Part shown: in pieces, positions 52,400-61,894 of the stretch | How the letters are laid out: the number at the start of each line of letters is the position of its first letter | Numbering within the stretch: the first letter of the stretch is position 1 | Notes under the pieces: model-generated | What the model was told of the DNA's origin: nothing | The model's database searches: none | The model's input: only the letters and a program-made list of their open reading frames with translations | From: an uncultured Victivallales bacterium | GTDB taxonomy: Bacteria; Verrucomicrobiota; Lentisphaeria; Victivallales; UBA1829 | Length of the DNA stretch: 64,000 nucleotides | Reading direction: 5' to 3' | NCBI GenBank assembly: GCA_934644965.1 | Contig: CAKUDG010000006.1 | Coordinates: forward strand, 62,001 to 126,000 | Program-made: the position numbers and the translations under genes

Positions 52400-53376
52400 A
52401 CGCTTTTCAGGAGAAATCCTTCCGGGACAAATGGTCGCCCGAGGCTCTGGCGGCAATCGGCAGGCTGGACTTCATCGCAAGAGAAATCCTTGACGGAGTT
52501 CAGCAGGGGCTTCACCGCTCCATCCGCCGCGGCTTCAGCTCCGAATTCTTCGACTACAAAAATTATCAGCCCGGCGACGATGCCTCCAGAATCGACTGGC
52601 GCCTTTTTGCAAAAACCGGGAAATACTACATCAAACGCTTTGAAGCCGAAACCAGTCTGGAATGCATGATCCTGGCCGATTTCTCCCCCTCCATGCGCTG
52701 GCGCTGGAAGGACACGGTCTCCAAATCCGATTACGCCGCCTGCCTTCTGGCGGCGCTGGCGCTGCTTTTCACCCGGCAGCGGGATCTGGTGGGGCTGCAC
52801 AGTTTCGGAACGCATCCGGAAAGACACATTCCTCCCCGCGCCTCCTCTAAACAGGCGGAACTTCTGATTTCCATGATGCTGCCCTCCGGTTCCCCTCTGC
52901 GGGCGGCGACAGCAAGAGGGGGCGCGAATGCAGCAGCAGGAGAGGTACGCAGATCCGAAAAGGGAAAGGTGTCCTCTCTTCTCCAGACCGCGCGCGGGAT
53001 TTCCTCCATTCTCCAGCACCGCGGGCTGATTCTTCTCGCCAGCGATTTTGAAATGCCGGAAGAGGAAATCCAAGAAAGCTTTTCCCTTCTGAAAGGAAAA
53101 GGCAATGAACTGGTGGTCTTCCATCTTCTGGACATCGCCGAAATCACATTGCCCTTTGAGGAAGCGACTCATTTCCGCGATTCGGAAACCGGGCAGCTCA
53201 TGCCCGTCCGGATCAAGACGCTCCGGGAAACGATGAGACAGCGGGTCGAATCCTTCCGTGCGGCCGTCAAGTCCGCCGCGGAAGCGGTGAATGCCGACTA
53301 TATTCCGGCGGATACGGCCATGTCCCCCGTGGATGTCATTCTCCGCATGAATCAGGTAAGAAAGGAGCATTTCTGA
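52396..53376 (+). CDS. DUF58 protein
   Basis: 326 residues. DFIAREILDGVQQGLHRS, RGFSSEFFDYKNYQPGDDASRIDWRLFAKTGKYYIKRFEAE (read in parts: YQPGDDASRIDWRLFAKTG) are the DUF58 core; it continues into a VWA-like fold where LADFSPSM replaces DxSxS (D-F-S-P-S, so the metal site is kept) and LILLASDFEMP. DUF58 proteins are regular partners of MoxR. The gene overlaps its neighbours at both ends. Confidence 0.92.
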   Translation: MNAFQEKSFRDKWSPEALAAIGRLDFIAREILDGVQQGLHRSIRRGFSSEFFDYKNYQPGDDASRIDWRLFAKTGKYYIKRFEAETSLECMILADFSPSMRWRWKDTVSKSDYAACLLAALALLFTRQRDLVGLHSFGTHPERHIPPRASSKQAELLISMMLPSGSPLRAATARGGANAAAGEVRRSEKGKVSSLLQTARGISSILQHRGLILLASDFEMPEEEIQESFSLLKGKGNELVVFHLLDIAEITLPFEEATHFRDSETGQLMPVRIKTLRETMRQRVESFRAAVKSAAEAVNADYIPADTAMSPVDVILRMNQVRKEHF

Positions 53377-55745
53377 TGCCGGTTTTCCTGAATCCATGGG
53401 CTCTGGCCGGACTGACGGCAATCGCGATTCCTCTGGCCATTCATCTGATCCGGCTGAGGAAGAGGGAATTTGAGGTGCCGTCGTTGCTGCTTTTCACGAA
53501 TTTCCGGAAACCGAGCAGGAAAAGGGAAATTGAAAACGTGATTCTCATGATTCTGCGCTGTCTGCTGATTGTCTGTCTGGTGCTGCTGCTGGCGCGTCCG
53601 GTCTTCCGCGTCAGGGGGGAATCCCCGTCCTTCCGTCCGGAGGATTCAATTCTGGTCATTCTGTTCGACAATTCCGTCGCCTCCGCAGAAACGTTCGACG
53701 GGCAAAGACAGTTCGACAGCATGAAAGAGCGCCTCTCCGAATTTCTCCGTACTCTCCCCCCCGATGCAAAACTCATTCTCTGCGGCACGGTCCCCGGTTC
53801 AACGCCGTCAGCGCTCATGAGCCCGCGGAATACGCTGAGTCTGCTCGAATCCATGGAAAGTTTTTTCCCCGTTCTGCCCGATTACCCGGGCGCGCTTCAG
53901 AAAATCCGGGAAATCCTGGAAAAGAATGCGGACGCGTTCAGAACGTTTGCTCTGCTTTTCGCCTGTCCGCCTCTCCGGGAAAGCATCCGGAATCTGGCTG
54001 CGGGGGCGGAGGAACAGGGACTCTCTCAAAACGCATGGAACGCTCTCCTGCCCCGGACGGACAGCCTGCCGGATCCCTATCTGATTTCCGCGGAACGGAT
54101 CCGCGATGAGAGAAATCCGGGGATCCGGGTGTTTTTCTCGGGGGACCACACCCGCCTGGCCAACGCCGTCCTGACCGTCAGCGAACACGGAGGGAAAGAA
54201 AGAAACGACCGATTCAGCATCCCTCCGGAACAGATTCCGGACGGAAAGACGGAAATCCCGGAATCCCGTCTTTCCGTTGATCTCCGCGCGCCTCTGGTTC
54301 TCGGAATTTCCTCTTCTTCCGGGAAAGAAGGCGCTTCGGGGGACCGTCATGCGCTCATTTCTCCCCTTGCGGAATATTTCCTCGCGCCGGATGACGGCGG
54401 AAAGAAAAAAACTCACACGCTGATCCTGCATGACGGTTCCCCGGAATCCCGTTCCGCCGTGCTCCTTCTCCACGCCGCATTGAAAAACGCTGAAACTGTC
54501 GCAACTTCCAGCATCGGGGGAAAAAGTGCCGGGGAAGGCGAAGATGGACTCGGAGAAGGACAGCGCCTTCTGGAAACCTTCAACTACAGCTCCGCACTTT
54601 CCAGGATGCAGACGGATTCTCCGGACCAGATCATTCTCCCGCCTGTCCGCAGCAGCAATGAGCTGCTGGAACGCCTTCTGGAGAAAGCCGTCTCGGACGG
54701 GAAAACCCTCATGCTCTTTCCGCAGCCGGGACTTCCCGGATTCCGCGTGCCGGGTGTCGAGGAGGAATTACAGATCCGATCCCTGGAACCGCTCCGTTTC
54801 GGGGCTCCGCGAAAGGTGGAGCTGGTACAGACTCCGGAAATCCGGAGGGAGTTTTTCCCACTCTTCAGCAAGGGATTCTCCCTCGCCTCGGTGGAAGAGC
54901 TTATCCCCTTCGCAGAGGAGAAAAACGACAGCATCCTCTTCCGCGCAGGCAACAAAGCTCTGCTTTCCAGACGCCCTCTGCCGAACGGAGCCGAACTGAT
55001 TCTGTGGGCTGTGCCCTTCCGGAATCCGCCTCTGACGCTTGTCATGAATCCGCTTTTCCCCGCCCTGCTGGAAAAGCTCCTTCCCGCGGGGCAGACTCTC
55101 CCTGACGGCCAGTTCCATTGTACGGACCTGCTTTCCCCCGCAGATTTTCTCCCGCTCGGAAAAAACGGAGGATTTCTGACTCTGCATCTGCCAGGAGGAA
55201 AAAGCGAGAAAATCCGCGCTCTTCCCGACAGCGTCGAAATCCCTTCCTTTGATCTTTCACAGCCCGGTTTCTATGAATTTTCCTCCGCCTCCGAAAAAAA
55301 CAGCGCCTCTTCCCCGGGAAAAAATTCAGGAAAAGGGAAAAGGGGAGCACTGGAGACAAAGACGGGTGTGGAGGAACGGATTATTGCGGTCAATTGCCGA
55401 CGTCTCCCCTCCAACGGTGCCGGCAGGGAGGAAATCGCCCGGATCCTGGGACTTCCTTCTGAAAACGAATGGATTCCATCGTACCGGACACTCCGGAGCG
55501 CGCCGCTTCCCGGAGCCGGGGCTCAAGCTCAAACGCCGGAAGAAGCGGGAAGGCCCCCCACGGTGCCGGCAGGAGAAGGGGAAGAGACGAGTCACGGAAA
55601 GGATGGAAAGGACGGGGAAATGTACTTCCCTGTCGGCTTTTCAGCCCTGCTTCTTGCCGCAGTGCTGGGGGCGGAAATGCTTTTTGCATCCATGGCGGGA
55701 AGCAGCGGCGGACGGAAAAGAAGAAAGGAGGAGTGGACAGCATGA
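53376..55745 (+). CDS. BatA-like membrane protein with degenerate VWA domain
   Basis: 789 residues. The N-terminus is the BatA anchor domain: FLNPWALAGLTAIAIPLAIH, then IRLRKREFEVPSLLLF and a second helix (VILMILRCLLIVCLVLLLARP). A VWA-like fold follows in which VILFDNSVAS keeps the first aspartate and serine but has Ala at the third metal position, so metal binding may be lost. The long middle is extracytoplasmic and a final helix lies near residue 755. It shares one base with the DUF58 stop and is coupled to the next gene by ATGA. Confidence 0.85.
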   Translation: MPVFLNPWALAGLTAIAIPLAIHLIRLRKREFEVPSLLLFTNFRKPSRKREIENVILMILRCLLIVCLVLLLARPVFRVRGESPSFRPEDSILVILFDNSVASAETFDGQRQFDSMKERLSEFLRTLPPDAKLILCGTVPGSTPSALMSPRNTLSLLESMESFFPVLPDYPGALQKIREILEKNADAFRTFALLFACPPLRESIRNLAAGAEEQGLSQNAWNALLPRTDSLPDPYLISAERIRDERNPGIRVFFSGDHTRLANAVLTVSEHGGKERNDRFSIPPEQIPDGKTEIPESRLSVDLRAPLVLGISSSSGKEGASGDRHALISPLAEYFLAPDDGGKKKTHTLILHDGSPESRSAVLLLHAALKNAETVATSSIGGKSAGEGEDGLGEGQRLLETFNYSSALSRMQTDSPDQIILPPVRSSNELLERLLEKAVSDGKTLMLFPQPGLPGFRVPGVEEELQIRSLEPLRFGAPRKVELVQTPEIRREFFPLFSKGFSLASVEELIPFAEEKNDSILFRAGNKALLSRRPLPNGAELILWAVPFRNPPLTLVMNPLFPALLEKLLPAGQTLPDGQFHCTDLLSPADFLPLGKNGGFLTLHLPGGKSEKIRALPDSVEIPSFDLSQPGFYEFSSASEKNSASSPGKNSGKGKRGALETKTGVEERIIAVNCRRLPSNGAGREEIARILGLPSENEWIPSYRTLRSAPLPGAGAQAQTPEEAGRPPTVPAGEGEETSHGKDGKDGEMYFPVGFSALLLAAVLGAEMLFASMAGSSGGRKRRKEEWTA

Positions 55746-58090
55746 TGATGAATCTCTCCCCCGAAATGATTCCCCTCCTTTTCTGGGCGGGATGTGCTCC
55801 GCTTTTCCTTCTGGCGCTGGGGCTGGAATTTTTTCTACGGAAGGAAAGAAGCCTGTGGAAGAAACTTCTGTCCGGCACTCTCAGGGCAGGAGCGCTTTTC
55901 TGCATGGGCGCTCTGCTGGCGGACAGGATTGATTCGGAATGGACCGAAAAAAAGCAAATGCCTCCGCTCCTGCTCCTGGAAGACGTTTCCGCAAGCATGA
56001 AACAGGGGGGACTCTGGAGCGAAGAAGAAAAGAAAAAACTTTTGGAAGCACTCCTCCGGGAACAGCGCCGGCCTGCCCGCCATGCCGCCACGGCCTTCTC
56101 CTCATCCTTCTCCTCATCCGGAGCCCACTTCCCGCTCCTGCACTTCCGTTTTTCCGACAGACTCTATGAAGGAGAAGATCTGGGAACGGCGGGAAAAAGA
56201 AATTTCCCGGGCGAAAAAGGAAATGCCGCAGCCCCCTCCCCCGATGCGGAATATGCCACGGCGCTCGGAGATGCTCTTCTGGAAATCGCGCAGCTGTATC
56301 CGAGCTCCAACATTCTTCTGCTTTCCGACGGAATTTCCAATGCCGGGATCTCCCCTTTCTACGCCTCGGATCTGCTGCGCTGTTCCGGGAATGCCGTCCA
56401 TCCGCTCCTGGGCAGCGGGGGAAGTGGAGAGAAAGGGGAGCGCCGCCGGGCCCTCAACCTCTCGGTCAGGACTCAGGAAAGGGCGGACGACGTCGATGCG
56501 GACGGACGGCTTTACTTCATCGACCCCCGTCTTGAAAATCTGGATTCCCCCTCCGCCCTTCAACAGGATCCTGATGGCGATGACAATCTTTCCGAAGTCA
56601 CAACTCTTTCGATCCGAATAGATGGAAAACTTCTTCACGAGGAATCCCTCACCCTTTCCCTCACAGCCGGATCCGCCCCGCTGACCCGGCGGATTCCCGA
56701 TCCGGAAGACCTGGAACCGGGCTGGCACGAATATGAAGTCAGTCTTTCTCCCCTAAAAGGGGAACGCCGCCTTTCCGACAATACGGCAAAAGGAGTCCTG
56801 CAGTCTCACTCCGGCACGGGAGTCCTGATTCTGTGGGACAGGAACTCACCGGAACTGAACGCTTTGCGTGAAGTGTTCCGCCGTCGTTATCCTTCCGCGT
56901 TCTTCTCCTACGCCAGCAGCTTCGCAAAAGAATCCCCTGCGCGGAAAACGGAACTGGTCCGGAACGCGGTCCTGCTGCTGCTCGGGCCCGGCTGTCCTCC
57001 GGATCTTTTCGGCGCGCACGCACTGAAACTCCTCCGGGGAAAACTCGAAAAAGACGAGATGACTCTGATTTTTCTGCATCCCCAAACCGTGGGCTCCTGG
57101 CTCGGAGAACCCGGATTCGGAGAGCTTCTTCCCGTGACGGGAAAAGGAAGCGCGCAGAGTTTCAAATCCCCCCTGTCCGCGGAATTTTCTCCTTCCGGAG
57201 AGGAGGGAACCCCCAGACTCCGCCTCCCCTTCCACAATCTCTGGCACTTCCCGCTCAAGCCGTCCGGCGGCGCCGCGGTGCTCCGGAGCGCCAGGGCCGG
57301 CGGCATGGAACCGGGAAGCAGAAAGACGCCTCAGACGGAAGAAACATTCCCTCTCCTGATTTCCAGCGGGAAATGCGTCATTGCCGCTTTCACGGGGTCC
57401 TGGAGATGGAAACAGCATCCCGAACGGGCAGTTCAGCAGATCCACTCCGCCTACTGGGAAGATCTGCTGGACAGGACAGACCGTTTCGGGAAAGAGGCTC
57501 TGCACCTCGTTCTGGAACCGGAAAAGCGCGACTCCGTGCTGCAGAATCTCTGCAGCGCCGTTCTCTCTTACAGCCCCGGCAAGGGAGAGACTTCCTCCCT
57601 GCTCTCCGCGGAACTGGAACTGCTCGGGGAGACGGGCAGTCCGGAAAACGCCCGCTCCCTTCAGAAGTTTCTGCCGCAGAAAGATGGGACATACCGGACC
57701 AGATTCCGGGTCGTCACTCCGGGAATCCACTGGTTCCGGGCAGCGGCGGACGTGCTCGTGGAAAAGGACGGCAGAAGCGTGAGGAAACGTCTCTTCAGCG
57801 GGAAGGTTCCCTTCATCGTGAAGGACGAACGTCTCGAAACGACGCGGGCCACGGACGGGGAACGGGTTCTCCGTGAAATCGCACGGCGCAGCGGCGGAGA
57901 AACGCTTTCTCTCCGCAGCCTGGAGGAAAAAGGACTGCCCTTCCCGATCAAGGAGCACAGCATGTACCGAAGAAATCCGCTTCCTTCCGGTGACAGAGAG
58001 AAGGAAACACTTCTCTTCCTTTCCGCCCTGCTTCTGCTCACACTGGAATGGCTTGTCCGCAGACAGGAGGATATGAAAGAAAATGCGTAG
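55742..58090 (+). CDS. Membrane VWA protein (Bat-like)
   Basis: 782 residues from ATG 55742, chosen because it overlaps the upstream stop and starts just before two membrane helices (MIPLLFWAGCAPLFLLALGL; LLSGTLRAGALFCMGALL). The VWA domain has an intact metal site, LLEDVSASMKQ (DxSxS) and ILLLSDGISNAG. A long soluble region ends in a C-terminal helix (LLFLSALLLLTLEWLV). The longer ORF from 55469 is an artefact in the preceding gene. It overlaps the next gene by 8 bp. Intact metal binding here, against the degenerate site in the preceding gene, suggests a heterodimer-like pair. Confidence 0.85.
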   Translation: MMMNLSPEMIPLLFWAGCAPLFLLALGLEFFLRKERSLWKKLLSGTLRAGALFCMGALLADRIDSEWTEKKQMPPLLLLEDVSASMKQGGLWSEEEKKKLLEALLREQRRPARHAATAFSSSFSSSGAHFPLLHFRFSDRLYEGEDLGTAGKRNFPGEKGNAAAPSPDAEYATALGDALLEIAQLYPSSNILLLSDGISNAGISPFYASDLLRCSGNAVHPLLGSGGSGEKGERRRALNLSVRTQERADDVDADGRLYFIDPRLENLDSPSALQQDPDGDDNLSEVTTLSIRIDGKLLHEESLTLSLTAGSAPLTRRIPDPEDLEPGWHEYEVSLSPLKGERRLSDNTAKGVLQSHSGTGVLILWDRNSPELNALREVFRRRYPSAFFSYASSFAKESPARKTELVRNAVLLLLGPGCPPDLFGAHALKLLRGKLEKDEMTLIFLHPQTVGSWLGEPGFGELLPVTGKGSAQSFKSPLSAEFSPSGEEGTPRLRLPFHNLWHFPLKPSGGAAVLRSARAGGMEPGSRKTPQTEETFPLLISSGKCVIAAFTGSWRWKQHPERAVQQIHSAYWEDLLDRTDRFGKEALHLVLEPEKRDSVLQNLCSAVLSYSPGKGETSSLLSAELELLGETGSPENARSLQKFLPQKDGTYRTRFRVVTPGIHWFRAAADVLVEKDGRSVRKRLFSGKVPFIVKDERLETTRATDGERVLREIARRSGGETLSLRSLEEKGLPFPIKEHSMYRRNPLPSGDREKETLLFLSALLLLTLEWLVRRQEDMKENA

Positions 58091-61000
58091 AAACTTTTCT
58101 CCGGAACGGATTCCGCCCGGATTCCGGCAGGTGCTTCTGTTTTTCTTCTGCCGCCGTTTCCTGTTTGCCACAGGGGCGGCCTTCCTGGTGTTCAGCGTGC
58201 TTCTGTACGGGACGGCGCTGTTTTCAGAACCGCTCGGAAGGATGCCGGATTTTTGCCGCCACGGACTGCTTTTTCTACTGGCCCTGGGGATTCCGGTATT
58301 TTTCCTGTGCATGTTTCTGTCGATTCTTCTTTCCGGGGAGCGGCTTCTGCACGGACTGCTGAGCCTGACTTCACTGGCGTCCCAAAAAGCCTTTGACCTG
58401 GCCTCCCCGTTTCTGACTCGTGCGATGCACGCGGCGGATGCGGAAACGGTCCTGAATCTGCTCTCTTGGAAAATCCGGGAATACGCCACTGCGGAGCTTC
58501 TGGCGGGCGCGTGCTTGAAAAACACATGGGGCTTCCTCTTCATGCTGGGGACGGGAGTTTTCATTCTGTTTCTTCCCGTGCCCGGGGGGAGAGGATGCCT
58601 GCCATCCGGGAAAATGGAACTCTGCAGAAACATCGTGTTCGGCACAGACCAACTGACCTCTCAGAATCTGGAAATCACCGGAATTTATCCGGGAGACAAG
58701 CTCCTGAAAAGAGACACTCCATGGATTGTCAGAGTCGGTTTCAACCGGGATCTGCAGCAGAAACTGCCGAAAGAGGTACTCCTGGGAGCTGAACTTGCCG
58801 TCCCGCTGGAAAAAATCGCCCCGGGGGTATACCAGGCCATCATGCCTCCCTTGAAAGACGAGGAAGCCTCTTATGTGATCAGGGCGGAAAACCGCTTTTC
58901 TCAGAAATTCACGGTAAAGACAGTCCAGTCGGAGACACCGGTCATGGATTCCGCCTTCGTCTTTGCCGATGCTGCAAAAGCCAAAAGACTGGACACAGCC
59001 GCATTCCCGTGGACCGTCCCGGAAGGCGCGGATCTGGAAATCTGCCTCAGGACAGAGAGAAAACCCGAATCCATCCATCTGGAAGGATCCGGCGGTCTGG
59101 CAGGGGATTTCAGCTGTGATCCGGCAACGGGACTCTGGAAAATCCGTTTCACCGTCTGGGAGACGGGCGTATTCTCCTTCCAATGGACCGAAATTGACGG
59201 AACCAAATCGGTTTCCGACATCTTCCCGGTCAACATTCAATCAAACCACGCTCCGGATGCCGCCATCCTGGACCCCGCTCAAGATCTGGACCCCATCCGC
59301 CTTTCCGGTCAGGGAATCATCCTCAGCGCAGACGACGATTCGGGAATCGCCGAGATGATCCTGCATGTCAATGACCTGAATGGAAAAGGGGAGGAACTCT
59401 TCCGCCTCGCCGTCCCCCCCGGAAAACAGAAGCCTCCTCTGAAGGGCCGGATCCGCTTCCCGCAAAGCGTTTCCAACCGGATTACGGGAACCGTCATCGC
59501 AATGGTCGCCGAGGCAAAGGATCATTCAAAAATGCAGAAAAACGCCTTCTCCCCACTTCAATTCCATCCGGTCGTCAAAATTTCCGAAGCGGAACTCCTG
59601 AATTCGCCTCCGCTTTCCGCCCTTTTTGAAGCCTGGCTCAAAAACCGTCTCAATTCCTCCATGAATGAAAAAATGAAAAAAGGCCTCACGCAGGAGAAGG
59701 AGGAGGAGAAGAAGAATGCAAAGGACTCTGCCTCTTCTCCCCGAAGGAAAAAGTCTCCGCAGAAAGAAGTGAAAAAACAGAAGGAGCAAAAGGAGAAGGA
59801 GGCGCAGAAGCCGTCTCCGCAGGAAGACAGCACGTCTCCGCAATCCGATGCCGAATCCGCTGAAAATGCCTCCTCTTCCGCAGAGGAACAGAATGAGAAC
59901 GGCAGCTCTCCCCAATCCGGCGCCACCACTACCACTCCCGGATCCGAACCCGAATCCAGTCCTCCGGGAGCGGATTCAGAATCCAGATCCGCCGCCGCGA
60001 CGGCGGAACGTGAATCCTCTTCTCCGGAAGGGAAAGCCCCGGAGCCGCAGGGGGAAAATCAAACGGAAACAACGGATCGTCCCGGAGACTCCAGGGAAAA
60101 AACCGGAACTCCCGAAAAGAATGATGAAAAGGAAAAGAAGAAGAAAAAGAATCAAAGTGAATGTTCCGGGGATTGCAACTCCCCATCAGAGTGTCAGGGT
60201 TCCTGCAGCAACCCGCAGGGCAGCAAGGGCGGCGGCGGAAGCAGTGCTCCCGCCCCGGAAGGAGAAAGCGGAGATGCGTCTGCGTCCGCGTCTGCGTCTG
60301 CCGGATCGGCTCCGGGGGAAAGTGAAAAATCCTCCTCCCCGTCTCAGCAGGAGGGGAAAGGGAAAGATTCCGGAGAGCAGGGAGAAACCCCAGCCGCTCC
60401 CGCATCTTCGGGAAATGACGGGAGTCCTGCAGAAATGAAGAAGAGCAACAGCCCCGCCGCCGCGGAGGGAGAAGGAGAGACTCCTTCCGCTTCCGATCCC
60501 ACATCCTCTTCCTCCAGAGAAGAATCAAATTCTCGTGACCGCGGGGAAGACGGAAGAGCCGGATCCCGGCAAAGGAGCGGAACGGCACAGGCTTCCGGCG
60601 AAGGCTCCTCATCAGCCTCCGAATCCCCTTCCGAGGCATCGTCTTCCGGCGCATCCGGGGCACAGCGGCAGGATCCGCTGAAAAACGGAGAAGAAGTCAG
60701 GGGAAACAATGAGGATGAGGAAGACTCTTTCTCCCCGGAGAAACAGGAGAATCCATCCGCCGCAGTAAAAAAGCCCCAGGGAGGAAGGAATTCTTCAGAA
60801 GTACATTCCGCGGGAGAAAATTCTTCTCAGGGAGAAAATTCTCAAAACAGTGCCAGCACTTCTCCGTCGCCTGCGGAGAAAAACGGGGAAGGAAGCGGGA
60901 AAGAGGCTTCCTCATCTTCTTCTCCCCCTTCTACCTCTTCTCCATCCTCTTCACCGGACGGAGAATCTTCCGCAGCAGCCTCCGTTTCTTCCGAATCAGG

Positions 61001-61511
61001 GGACGCATTTCAAAGCGGTCTCAGTCCTGTCGGCGGCCCCGGTCTCCGGAAAGAGGAAAAAGACGCTGCCGGAGACAAAGCGGACGGAGCCGCATTTTCG
61101 CAGGAACTGCACTTCACAGGCGGGATCAAGGAAAGTTTTCCAGGCAGTCGGAAGGAGCAGCAGCCCCCCCCGCGGGATTCCATTTCAGGCGTCAATCCTT
61201 CCGCCGCCCCCTTCTCCACTCGGAAACAAAGGAAAAAAGAACCTTCCGAAGACGGAGAAGGCGCCATGGGATCCGCCCGGGAAAGCTCCCGGGACGTCAT
61301 CCGAATCGGGGATTTTGAACTCCGTTCCATGGACAATTTCCCCGGAGAGATTTTCCCGGAGAACCTCTTTAACGAAGAATTGAAAAAATATGAGAAAATC
61401 AAACCACGCCTGACAAGGGAAGAACAGGAAAAGGCCGATGAATACTTCCGAGACCTCCGAGCTCTTCTGAGAGACGATTCGCCGGAGACTCCCTCCCGAA
61501 CCTCTCCATGA
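58083..61511 (+). CDS. Large membrane protein with a 500-residue Ser/Glu/Pro-rich tail
   Basis: 1142 residues. Residues 1-180 contain three to four membrane helices with a helical insert (LASPFLTRAMHAADAE); ~190-550 are beta-rich, Ig-like extracytoplasmic domains (SNHAPDAAILDPAQDLDP, SGIAEMILHVNDLNG). Residues ~550-1075 are low-complexity, rich in S, E, P, G, K, with a four-cysteine patch ECSGDCNSPSECQGSC. The last ~45 residues are ordered again (FELRSMDNFPGEIFP, LTREEQEKADEYFRDLRALL). The layout recalls DUF4175-like proteins of Bat-type operons; this is inference. It ends the operon. Confidence 0.8.
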   Translation: MRRNFSPERIPPGFRQVLLFFFCRRFLFATGAAFLVFSVLLYGTALFSEPLGRMPDFCRHGLLFLLALGIPVFFLCMFLSILLSGERLLHGLLSLTSLASQKAFDLASPFLTRAMHAADAETVLNLLSWKIREYATAELLAGACLKNTWGFLFMLGTGVFILFLPVPGGRGCLPSGKMELCRNIVFGTDQLTSQNLEITGIYPGDKLLKRDTPWIVRVGFNRDLQQKLPKEVLLGAELAVPLEKIAPGVYQAIMPPLKDEEASYVIRAENRFSQKFTVKTVQSETPVMDSAFVFADAAKAKRLDTAAFPWTVPEGADLEICLRTERKPESIHLEGSGGLAGDFSCDPATGLWKIRFTVWETGVFSFQWTEIDGTKSVSDIFPVNIQSNHAPDAAILDPAQDLDPIRLSGQGIILSADDDSGIAEMILHVNDLNGKGEELFRLAVPPGKQKPPLKGRIRFPQSVSNRITGTVIAMVAEAKDHSKMQKNAFSPLQFHPVVKISEAELLNSPPLSALFEAWLKNRLNSSMNEKMKKGLTQEKEEEKKNAKDSASSPRRKKSPQKEVKKQKEQKEKEAQKPSPQEDSTSPQSDAESAENASSSAEEQNENGSSPQSGATTTTPGSEPESSPPGADSESRSAAATAERESSSPEGKAPEPQGENQTETTDRPGDSREKTGTPEKNDEKEKKKKKNQSECSGDCNSPSECQGSCSNPQGSKGGGGSSAPAPEGESGDASASASASAGSAPGESEKSSSPSQQEGKGKDSGEQGETPAAPASSGNDGSPAEMKKSNSPAAAEGEGETPSASDPTSSSSREESNSRDRGEDGRAGSRQRSGTAQASGEGSSSASESPSEASSSGASGAQRQDPLKNGEEVRGNNEDEEDSFSPEKQENPSAAVKKPQGGRNSSEVHSAGENSSQGENSQNSASTSPSPAEKNGEGSGKEASSSSSPPSTSSPSSSPDGESSAAASVSSESGDAFQSGLSPVGGPGLRKEEKDAAGDKADGAAFSQELHFTGGIKESFPGSRKEQQPPPRDSISGVNPSAAPFSTRKQRKKEPSEDGEGAMGSARESSRDVIRIGDFELRSMDNFPGEIFPENLFNEELKKYEKIKPRLTREEQEKADEYFRDLRALLRDDSPETPSRTSP

Positions 61512-61894
61512 GATTCCCAGACTTCTTCCGGCGCACCCCCTCCCCCCTCCTCTCCTCCTCATGACACGAAGAAACGAACGGCGGCGGGCCGGGTGCAAGG
61601 CATCCCAAGCAACTCAAGACATTTCAAGACAGTTCAAAACATCTCAAGATCATTCAACAAGAAAGCGAGGCGGCAGCTTCCCTGAGGGGAACACAGAGAA
61701 AAAAAATACGTCGGGAAAACAACGGGGACCTCTTTTCCCCGGATTCGATTTCCCTAGCAAAAGTCTTTTTTCTCGCTTTCTCCTCCCCCGGAGGCCGGCT
61801 GGAGACGAAGAAAAAAACATCCGGGGGTGACAGACGAAACAGAAAACAAGATCGGGAAACGGAAACAGCAAACTGGAAAGGAAACGAAACAGTT
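61512..61894. other. Intergenic region with 10-bp tandem repeats (61614-61660)
   Basis: TCAAGACATT, TCAAGACAGT, TCAAAACATC, TCAAGATCAT and TCAACAAG follow one another with a 10-bp period. The 89-codon plus-strand ORF across them is not supported. No promoter pair was recognised for the next gene. Confidence 0.6.

Noticed and set aside
55469..55741. Upstream extension of the VWA gene
   Set aside because: It lies wholly inside the BatA-like gene in another frame; ATG 55742 with the ATGA overlap is the natural start.
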